Part shown: positions 1-6,420 of the stretch, one piece after another | How positions within the stretch are numbered: position 1 is the stretch's first letter | Layout: every line of letters begins with the position of its first letter | Origin: Verrucomicrobiales bacterium | GTDB taxonomy: Bacteria; Verrucomicrobiota; Verrucomicrobiia; Verrucomicrobiales; DEV007 | Assembly (NCBI GenBank): GCA_021648365.1 | Contig: JAKISY010000118.1 | Location: 1-12,879, forward strand | Direction: 5' to 3' | DNA: 12,879 nt | Position numbers and translations under genes: made by a program | The notes under the pieces: generated by a model | Told to the model about the DNA's origin: nothing | Seen by the model: the letters and a program-made list of their open reading frames with translations, nothing else | The model's database searches: none

Positions 1-1295
1 GCTCCACTTGCCGTGCCAGTGATCACTGGTGCGTCCTCCGCTCCGTTGACGGTGATCGTCAAAGTCGCGCTACTCGCCACCGCACTATCATCGCTCATGG
101 TGTAGTTCACCAACACCGTTGAGCTGTCGCCCAACTCCAATTGATCAAAGTCCGCGCCAGGATCAAAACGCACTTGTCCCGCCACGATCGACACCGATCC
201 CGCCGCCGCTAGAGATCCGTTCAATCCAGTGGTCGAGGCGATGCTCACCGTATCAAGACTGAAATTCGCTGGACCATCATTGCTGTCCACGTCGGTATCA
301 TTGCCCAACACATCAAAGTCCGTGCTGGTATTTTCCCCCGTCGCCCCGGTATCGACCACCGCCACCGGCGCGTCATTCACCCCGCTCACCGTGATGGTGA
401 CCTCGCCCACTCCGCCACCATCTGCCAGCGTGTAGGTAAACACATCATCCGTGGTCTCTCCATCCGCCAAAAACTCAAAACTTCCATTCGGATCCCAGAT
501 ATAGGAACCATCTGCCTGCACGGTCAATTCTGCACCCGAAGACAAAGTCGTCGCAACCCCCACCGCAGCAGCATCGCCGTTGATCGCCACCACCTGCAGC
601 ACCCCCGAAGTCCCCACCACATCGTTCCCCAGCAAACCACTCACCACTGGCACATCCAGTGGTGTATCTTCATCGGTAGCTCCAGTATCGTCCACCACAC
701 GCGGCGGAATGACAGGCGGCGTAACTCCGCCCCCCTGCCCATCAGAACCATTTTCAGAACCATTTTCAGAATCATTTCCCTGATCGGTCCCTACCGCGCC
801 TCCAGATATCAAACTCTGCAAATCCATCAAACGACTAAAAAATCCTGGCGACTGCAAAAAACCGATTACTGCTTCCAGATTGATCGGATCGCTCAAATTC
901 AGATCACCCGTATATCCCAAATCTCGCAAGCCCCCAAAGTTCAAGCCACCAGCCGCACCGCCATCTAACTGCGCAGGAAAAAGCGCTACCGGATGATCCG
1001 CCGCATCGATGGTGTATTCGGCACTGAGGCTGGCTTCATCAGTCAATACCAAACTCGCCGGATCCTCTGGGTGAGCATAAAAATCCTCCAATAGGATCAC
1101 CTGCCCGTTCGGCAGAGTCACGATCAGATCCGCACCATTGGGTAAAAACACCGCTGCCTGTACAGGATTGCCATCCTCATCCACCAGACGAATCTGCTCA
1201 CCGGCTTTGACCGTCACGCGAATGATTTTTTGATCAGCTTGCGATGGACTTCCACTCAAGGCAGAAAGGTTTACAGGTAAGTCTCGAGTTGTCAT
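1..1295 (-). CDS. N-terminal part of a large cadherin/VCBS-repeat surface adhesin (partial, 3' end outside window)
   Basis: Reading the minus strand from the ATG at 1295-1293 gives 431 codons with no stop, so the gene continues past position 1. There is no Sec signal peptide. Residues about 20-70 form a small beta-rich head with a glycine-rich turn and the string LPNGQVILLEDFYA, resembling the prefix domain of Bap/LapA-type giant adhesins exported by type I secretion. Residues about 173-185 are a short Asn/Ser/Glu/Gly linker, followed by a Pro-rich stretch. Two bacterial cadherin-like/VCBS-type modules follow, starting at VVDDTGATDEDTPLDV (residue 200) and VVDTGATGENTSTDFDV (residue 313), about 113 residues apart. 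Each has a GNDV or GNDTDVDS calcium-type motif, and the first ends in VNDAPV; a third starts near residue 418. Known for such proteins: C-terminal RTX/type I secretion signal, roles in attachment and biofilm. Inferred: this is one, although the diagnostic C-terminus is not visible. No Shine-Dalgarno precedes the start. Confidence 0.8.
   Translation of the reverse strand, partial: MTTRDLPVNLSALSGSPSQADQKIIRVTVKAGEQIRLVDEDGNPVQAAVFLPNGADLIVTLPNGQVILLEDFYAHPEDPASLVLTDEASLSAEYTIDAADHPVALFPAQLDGGAAGGLNFGGLRDLGYTGDLNLSDPINLEAVIGFLQSPGFFSRLMDLQSLISGGAVGTDQGNDSENGSENGSDGQGGGVTPPVIPPRVVDDTGATDEDTPLDVPVVSGLLGNDVVGTSGVLQVVAINGDAAAVGVATTLSSGAELTVQADGSYIWDPNGSFEFLADGETTDDVFTYTLADGGGVGEVTITVSGVNDAPVAVVDTGATGENTSTDFDVLGNDTDVDSNDGPANFSLDTVSIASTTGLNGSLAAAGSVSIVAGQVRFDPGADFDQLELGDSSTVLVNYTMSDDSAVASSATLTITVNGAEDAPVITGTASG
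742..777 (-). repeat. Three tandem 12-bp units inside the adhesin linker
   Basis: On the plus strand the unit tcagaaccattt occurs at 742-753 and 754-765, and once more with a single change (tcagaatcattt) at 766-777. Read on the coding strand it encodes an Asn-Asp/Gly-Ser-Glu linker at about residues 173-185, between the head domain and the first cadherin-like module. The 12-bp unit keeps the frame, so slippage would change linker length without breaking the gene. Confidence 0.85.
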
Positions 1296-1348
1296 GCGCG
1301 CGGTGAGAGAAATCAGTCTAAATGCAAATAATACAGCTATTCGAGTAG

Positions 1349-1376
1349 ATAGTAAGTCCTATATTATTATTAGCAA
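1349..1376 (-). promoter_or_regulatory. Candidate promoter of the adhesin gene
   Basis: On the minus strand, TTGCTA (1376-1371) and TACTAT (1354-1349) are 16 bases apart, each matching four of six positions of the sigma-70 -35 and -10 consensus. They lie in the most AT-rich stretch of the spacer, about 55 to 80 bases upstream of the adhesin start. The match is weak and rests on position and AT content as much as on sequence. Confidence 0.3.
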
Positions 1377-1413
1377 ATACGTAGATCTAGGCAGAAAATA
1401 GCTTCATGGTTAA

Positions 1414-1434
1414 AAAATGACACAGTGTCATTTT
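1414..1434. promoter_or_regulatory. Operator-like palindrome, TGACAC-A-GTGTCA core
   Basis: Positions 1414-1423 and 1425-1434 are perfect 10-base inverted arms around a single A: AAAATGACAC, A, GTGTCATTTT. The site lies about 120 bases upstream of the adhesin start (1295) and about 280 bases upstream of the PSCyt1/DUF1553 gene start (1713), so it could serve either divergent gene. A palindrome with a one-base centre suits binding of a dimeric helix-turn-helix regulator better than an RNA hairpin: GC content is low and the loop would break the central pairs. I cannot assign it to a regulator family. Confidence 0.45.
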
Positions 1435-1493
1435 GAGCCTTGCTTAGGATTCACAATCATCCAAAACCGAGCATCAACTTCTTGAATCCAAGC

Positions 1494-1590
1494 CTTCCCC
1501 TCCACGCTTCATTCCTCTCTGCGTCTTTGGATGCTTTGCACGACCTTTCAGTTCACCTGTCTCTACTTCGTCTCGGCTGCGTGAACCTAT
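1494..1590. repeat. Interspersed intergenic repeat, copy A
   Basis: Positions 1517-1584 align without gaps to 9351-9418, with 58 of 68 bases identical by hand count. Both copies also carry cttcccctc shortly before (1494-1502 and 9332-9340) and a C/T-rich tail after. Both lie in gene-free spacers. This copy keeps the hairpin GCGTC-tttg-GATGC (1521-1534) with one G-T pair, but the second hairpin seen in copy B is damaged here. The 88-codon frame running through this copy looks like a chance reading of the repeat rather than a gene. Confidence 0.75.
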
Positions 1591-1594
1591 TCTT

Positions 1595-1624
1595 CTTTTC
1601 CGTGTTTTTCGGTGCTTTTCCGTG
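1595..1624. repeat. Three imperfect 10-bp tandem units (ttttcCGTG-like)
   Basis: CTTTTCCGTG (1595-1604), TTTTTCGGTG (1605-1614) and CTTTTCCGTG (1615-1624) stand head to tail just after interspersed repeat copy A. The first and third units are identical and the middle one differs at two positions. The 10-base step is close to one DNA turn. This may be part of the same dispersed element or a local duplication. The rest of the 1296-1712 spacer, apart from the palindrome, candidate promoter and repeat listed separately, shows nothing I can name. Confidence 0.5.
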
Positions 1625-1712
1625 GTCACCTCCCCCTCTTCCCATAAATGCCGTTTTTATACAAAAAATTGCGTTTATCCTCCTAGCAGACGACATTTAT
1701 CCATGAGTCAGT

Positions 1713-4700
1713 ATGCCTAGTCTGAAAAACCACCCAACCTTGCCTGCCGTGAACCATCTTACCTCATTCCTCAAAATCTGCTTCATTCTCAGCATCTGCC
1801 TTTCGCCGATGCCTAGTTTTCTCTATGCAGCCGAATCCAAGATAGAATTCAACCGCGACATCCGACCCATCCTCTCCGAAACCTGCTTCCGCTGTCACGG
1901 ACCCGACAAAGAAAGCCGCGAAGCCGATCTGCGACTCGACCTTCCCGACGCAGCTTATGCCGACGTCGATGGCCATATCGCCATCGTGCCTGGCGATCTC
2001 AAGAACAGCCTCGCTTGGCAACGCATCATCACCAGCGATGACGACGAACTGATGCCACCTCCCGATTCCCATTTGAAAATCAAGCCCGAAGAAAAAGCCC
2101 TCATCAAACGCTGGATCGAACAAGGAGCCAAATATCAAGGTCATTGGTCTTTCATCCCCCCTAAAAAAGCACCCCTCCCAGCGACTCAATCTAAGTGGCC
2201 AAAAAACGAGATCGATCACTTTGTCCTTAAAACACTCCGCGACCAAAACCTATCCCCCGCAGCAGAAGCCTCCCGCCGCCAATTGATCCGACGTCTATCC
2301 TTCGACCTCACCGGACTGCCTCCCAGCAACCAAGAAGTTCACGCTTTCATCGAAGATGAAAACCCCCAAGCTTACGCAAACCTCGTCGACCGCCTGCTCT
2401 CCTCGCGTCACTATGGCGAACGCATGGCAGTGCCATGGCTCGACCAAGCCCGGTATGCCGATACCAACGGATACTCCATCGATGGTGGTCGTCACATGTC
2501 ATTATGGAGGGATTGGGTCATTCACGCCTACAACAGCAACCTGCCCTTTGACCAATTCACCATCGAACAACTCGCAGGAGACTTACTGCCCAACGCCACC
2601 CCCCAGCAAATCGTCGCATCAGGGTTCAACCGCAACCACATGATCACTCATGAAGGCGGCACCATCCCGCTAGAGAACCTAACCAACTACGCCGTCGATC
2701 GGGTCAATACCACCAGCCAAGTCTGGCTCGGACTCACCATGGCTTGCTCCCAATGCCATGATCACAAATTTGATCCACTGACCATGAAAGACTACTACCG
2801 CATGTTCGCCTACTTCAATACCCTCGATGACAAAGGCAATGACGGTAATGGCGGCATCAACGCACGTCCCACGATTAAGACCGTTTCCATTTTACGCAGC
2901 GATAGCGAATTGAAAGAACTGCAACAAGAACTGCAACAGCTGCAGCAACGACTCAAAAAATCCACCGAAGGTCAAAAAAGCTGGCAACAACGCATGATCA
3001 GAAAACTAGCCACCCGTGGCAAGAATCTCAAACTACACCCTTTAAAAGTCCTTAAAGTTTCCATCCCAAATCGGGGCAATCGCTTCACCATCAAAGATCA
3101 TACCCTCGTTGAATTTGAAAGCGCAGGCGGCAGTGCGCATTCCGTCTCCCTAGAAATTCCAAAATCACTGCAACAACCCATCACAGGGCTGCGCATTGAG
3201 TTCCTACCCGATGCCAAGTCACCACAGAAAAGAAGTGGCTTTGGCAAAAAAGGATTCGAAGGCAGTTTCATCCTCACCGGATTTTCCGTATCAGCCACCA
3301 CCATCCCCTCAGACCAAACCGACCTCTACACTCTGCTCGACATCCGCGAAGCCACGGCAAGTTTTTCCAATCCCAACTACCCACCCAATGATTGCCTCGA
3401 CGAACACAATAACAATGGTTGGTCGCCCTACCCTGGAGGCTTAAAAAAGCAACACCTCACCCTCAACTTCACTCAAGCTCTCGACCCAAGAAAAACGCCA
3501 TTTCTGACCACCCTGATGAACTGGGGCGGCGGGGAGTTCAACATGTCCGACCACTTGATCGCACGCAAATACCGCATGTATGCCATCACCGGACACGACG
3601 ACAATACCAACATCCCTAAAAACATCCAAACCCTCTTAAATGTCAAATCACTCAATCCCTCACAAAAAAAACAACTCAGCACTTACTATGTCCACCATGC
3701 CCCCGAACTAGCCAACCTGCGTCACCGCATCGACAATCTGCAGCAACGTATTGACTACCTCGACAGCCCCCAGTCCACCTTAGTGATGGATACCGCAAAA
3801 AAACCACGCGAAACCTTCATGCTCGTTCGTGGTCAATACGATCAACGCACCACCAAGGTCACCCCTGGCACTCCTCGTGCGCTTCCACCATTACCCAGCA
3901 ATGCGCCAGACAATCGCCTCGGATTTGCACAATGGTTAGTGCAAAGAAACCACCCTCTCACTGCACGCGTAGCAGTGAACCGCCTATGGCAAAACATCTT
4001 TGGCACAGGCATCGTCGCCTCCTCCGGTGACTTCGGTTCCCAAGGAGCTTGGCCCTCCCACCCACAACTGCTCGACTGGCTCGCTGTTGATTTCATCGAC
4101 AGCGGATGGGACACCAAAGCGATGATCCGCAAAATGGTTCTCTCCAACACCTACCGCCAAAACTCTGCCACCACCGCAAATCAAATCACCAGCGACCCGC
4201 AAAACCGCCTACTCGCTCGTGGGCCACGCTTCCGCCTGCAAGCCGAATTCATCCGCGACTCCGCTCTGAAAATCAGCCATCTCCTATCTCCACGCATCGG
4301 TGGCCCCAGCGTATCCCCCTATCAGCCCCCGAGCCTATGGAAAGAAGTCAGTCACTACGGCAGCAGTCCCGCGACCGCTCAAGTTTTCATCCAAGATCAT
4401 GGAGAGTTCCTCTACCGCCGCAGCCTCTACACCTACTGGAAACGCACCGTCCCCCCACCATCGATGTTAAGCTTCGATGCGCCCAATCGTGAAACCTGCA
4501 CCATCAGCCGAGCGACTACCAACACCCCCTTACAAGCGCTGACCCTGCTAAACGACCCACAGTTCGTCGAAGCTTCACGATCTTTTGCTCGTCGCATCCT
4601 CACCGAAGCGCCTAAAAACACCGAAGCCCGCATCCGTTTTGCCTTCGAAGCCTGCACCTCACGTTTACCTAAAACCAATGAAATCAAACTCATTGAAAAA

Positions 4701-4871
4701 ACCCTAAAAAGAGAACTCGCCCATTACACCAAACTTCCCACCGACGCCACTGCGCTGTTGGAGATTGGAGAGTCCCCTCGCAACCAAAAAATCCCCACCA
4801 CACAACACGCCGCATGGACCACCATCGCCAGCTTAATCATGAACCTAAGCGAAACCATCACCCGCGAATAA
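1713..4871 (+). CDS. Secreted PSCyt1-DUF1549-DUF1553 cytochrome-type protein
   Basis: A 1052-residue exported protein. Residues 1-40 form a signal peptide (hydrophobic core about 18-38, likely cleavage after LYA). Residues about 45-140 are a planctomycete cytochrome C domain (PSCyt1) with haem motif C58-x-x-C61-H62 and a likely axial methionine, M114 of MPPP. Residues about 163-370 are DUF1549 (PSCyt2), with LIRRLSFDLTGLPP and a second CxxCH at C345-C348-H349, followed by DHKFDP. Residues about 398-418 and 668-686 look like coiled coils, with a beta-rich segment (about 430-540) between them. Residues about 733-995 are DUF1553 (PSD1), with VNRLWQNIFGTGIV and the SFDAPNRETC hallmark near 918, and the chain ends in the typical SETITRE. 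Length is normal for the family. Known: the family is abundant in Planctomycetota and Verrucomicrobiota, next to DUF1501 genes, with unproven function. Inferred: one or two c-type haems and extracytoplasmic redox chemistry. The start lacks a Shine-Dalgarno but is the only one giving the full signal peptide. The DUF1501 gene follows after 42 bases. Confidence 0.93.
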   Translation: MPSLKNHPTLPAVNHLTSFLKICFILSICLSPMPSFLYAAESKIEFNRDIRPILSETCFRCHGPDKESREADLRLDLPDAAYADVDGHIAIVPGDLKNSLAWQRIITSDDDELMPPPDSHLKIKPEEKALIKRWIEQGAKYQGHWSFIPPKKAPLPATQSKWPKNEIDHFVLKTLRDQNLSPAAEASRRQLIRRLSFDLTGLPPSNQEVHAFIEDENPQAYANLVDRLLSSRHYGERMAVPWLDQARYADTNGYSIDGGRHMSLWRDWVIHAYNSNLPFDQFTIEQLAGDLLPNATPQQIVASGFNRNHMITHEGGTIPLENLTNYAVDRVNTTSQVWLGLTMACSQCHDHKFDPLTMKDYYRMFAYFNTLDDKGNDGNGGINARPTIKTVSILRSDSELKELQQELQQLQQRLKKSTEGQKSWQQRMIRKLATRGKNLKLHPLKVLKVSIPNRGNRFTIKDHTLVEFESAGGSAHSVSLEIPKSLQQPITGLRIEFLPDAKSPQKRSGFGKKGFEGSFILTGFSVSATTIPSDQTDLYTLLDIREATASFSNPNYPPNDCLDEHNNNGWSPYPGGLKKQHLTLNFTQALDPRKTPFLTTLMNWGGGEFNMSDHLIARKYRMYAITGHDDNTNIPKNIQTLLNVKSLNPSQKKQLSTYYVHHAPELANLRHRIDNLQQRIDYLDSPQSTLVMDTAKKPRETFMLVRGQYDQRTTKVTPGTPRALPPLPSNAPDNRLGFAQWLVQRNHPLTARVAVNRLWQNIFGTGIVASSGDFGSQGAWPSHPQLLDWLAVDFIDSGWDTKAMIRKMVLSNTYRQNSATTANQITSDPQNRLLARGPRFRLQAEFIRDSALKISHLLSPRIGGPSVSPYQPPSLWKEVSHYGSSPATAQVFIQDHGEFLYRRSLYTYWKRTVPPPSMLSFDAPNRETCTISRATTNTPLQALTLLNDPQFVEASRSFARRILTEAPKNTEARIRFAFEACTSRLPKTNEIKLIEKTLKRELAHYTKLPTDATALLEIGESPRNQKIPTTQHAAWTTIASLIMNLSETITRE

Positions 4872-4875
4872 ACTT

Positions 4876-4905
4876 CGCCAATTTCAAATCTCAAATTTCA
4901 AATTC
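4876..4905. repeat. AT-rich simple repeat (aatttcaaat family) before the DUF1501 start
   Basis: The 42-base gap between the two operon genes is mostly repeats of attTCAAAT/ctCAAATTT, preceded by cgcca and followed by a C-rich bit ending directly at the ATG. A related stretch at 8469-8500 begins with cgccaaatt and also lies just before a plus-strand ATG. Such AATTTCAAAT runs are low-complexity and may be dispersed in the genome. No Shine-Dalgarno is present, so this leader may help only by being unstructured. Confidence 0.55.
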
Positions 4906-4913
4906 CGCCCCTC

Positions 4914-6413
4914 ATGAATCCTTTACTCGATCACAGCCGTCAACTCAATCGACGAAACTTTTTTCAACGTTCCGCCAGTGGCATCGGCCAAGCCGCACTC
5001 GGCAGCCTGCTCTACCCCCAGCTCTTTACCAACCCTGCACAAGCAGCCAAATCGAGCTCTCTACCTACTCCACACCCAGCCAAAGCCGCCACAGGTTTAC
5101 CAGGATTCCCCAACATCCCCGCCACCGCCAAACGGGTGATCTACCTGTTCCAGTCAGGCGGCCCGTCCCACGTCGATCTCTTTGACTACAAACCATCCCT
5201 GTTAAAATACGACGGCACCGACGTGCCCGCCTCCGTGCTCGGCAATCAGCGCACCACCGGCATGACCTCCAATCAGAAAGGACGCCCCACCATGGCACCG
5301 CTGTGGGGAATGAAACGCTGCGGTCAACACGGCACCTACATCAGCGACCTCCTACCGCACACCCAAAGCATCGCCGATGATATCACCATCGTGCGCTCCG
5401 TGCACACCGAAGCCATCAATCACGATCCCGCCATGACTTTCATCAATACCGGCAGCCAACAACTCGGGCACGCGAGCTTAGGATCATGGCTGAGCTACGG
5501 TCTCGGCAGCGAGAACAGCAACCTACCCGCTTACATGGTCTTGTTGTCTCAAGGCACAGGCAAAAATCCAGGGCAACCCCTTTTCTCCCGCTTATGGGGC
5601 AATGGCTACCTGCCCTCCAGCCATCAAGGCGTGCAACTACGCCCCGGGTCCAGCCCCGTCTTATACCTCGCCAATCCCAAAGGAGTGAGCCCAAAACAAC
5701 GGCGTCGTTTCCTCGACGACCTCGAAAAGCTCAACCAACAGCACGCCGCTCAAGTGGGTGATCCAGAAATTCAGGCGCGCATCGATTCTTATGAAATGGC
5801 GTATCGCATGCAAACCTCCGTGCCCGACCTCACTGATTTCAGTGACGAGCCTCAACACGTGCTCGACCTCTATGGCCCCGAAGTCGCCAAACCAGGAAGT
5901 TATGCCGCCAACTGCCTGATGGCTCGCCGCATGGCAGAGCGAGGCGTGCGCTTCATCCAACTCTTTCACCGTGGCTGGGATCAGCACGTGCGCATCCGCG
6001 AACAATTCCCCCGCCAATGCCACGATACCGACCAAGCATCGGCCGCACTGATCAAAGACCTCAAAATGCGAGGACTCTTAGAAGACACCCTCGTCATCTG
6101 GGGTGGCGAATTTGGCCGCACCGTATTCAGTCAGGGCAAATTTGGCGATCCCACATCAGGCAGAGATCATCACGGTCGCTGCTTTAGCATCTGGATGGCA
6201 GGAGGCGGAGTCAAAGCAGGCTTCGACTACGGACGTACCGATGACTTCTGTTACAACATCGTCGAAAACCCCATGCACATCCGTGATTTGAACGCCACCC
6301 TGCTACACACCCTAGGCATCGACCACGAACGCTTAACTTACAAGTTCAACGGACTCGACGCACGCCTGACAGGAGTCGAACCCGCCAAAGTCGCCCTCGA
6401 CATCCTAGCTTGA
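4914..6413 (+). CDS. Tat-exported DUF1501 protein
   Basis: A 499-residue protein, the usual DUF1501 length. The N-terminus has a twin-arginine signal (NRRNFFQRS, R13-R14) followed by a weakly hydrophobic stretch and a likely cleavage at AQA-AK (about 44). The DUF1501 core starts near residue 72 with VIYLFQSGGPSHVDLFDYKP, continues with TIVRSVHTEAINHDPAM (158-174), WGGEFGRT (397-404) and GRDHHGRCFSIWMAGGGVKAG (416-436), and ends with the LGIDHERLTYKFNGLDARLTG signature (467-487). DUF1501 belongs to the alkaline phosphatase/sulfatase-like superfamily, and the conserved His, Asp and Glu residues in these motifs could bind metal, but no substrate is known. Tat export fits folding or cofactor loading in the cytoplasm. 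The gene follows the PSCyt1/DUF1553 gene by 42 bases, the standard pairing, so the two probably share an operon and a process. The stop is only 7 bases from the convergent gene's stop. Confidence 0.93.
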   Translation: MNPLLDHSRQLNRRNFFQRSASGIGQAALGSLLYPQLFTNPAQAAKSSSLPTPHPAKAATGLPGFPNIPATAKRVIYLFQSGGPSHVDLFDYKPSLLKYDGTDVPASVLGNQRTTGMTSNQKGRPTMAPLWGMKRCGQHGTYISDLLPHTQSIADDITIVRSVHTEAINHDPAMTFINTGSQQLGHASLGSWLSYGLGSENSNLPAYMVLLSQGTGKNPGQPLFSRLWGNGYLPSSHQGVQLRPGSSPVLYLANPKGVSPKQRRRFLDDLEKLNQQHAAQVGDPEIQARIDSYEMAYRMQTSVPDLTDFSDEPQHVLDLYGPEVAKPGSYAANCLMARRMAERGVRFIQLFHRGWDQHVRIREQFPRQCHDTDQASAALIKDLKMRGLLEDTLVIWGGEFGRTVFSQGKFGDPTSGRDHHGRCFSIWMAGGGVKAGFDYGRTDDFCYNIVENPMHIRDLNATLLHTLGIDHERLTYKFNGLDARLTGVEPAKVALDILA

Positions 6414-6420
6414 TCAGCCC

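Noticed and set aside
742..777. CRISPR-like array
   Set aside because: The units are only 12 bases, have no spacers between them and lie in frame inside a coding region.
1440..1706. An 88-codon plus-strand open frame in the spacer before the cytochrome gene
   Set aside because: It runs through the interspersed repeat and the 10-bp tandem units, and its product shows no family features. It reads as a translation of non-coding repeat DNA.
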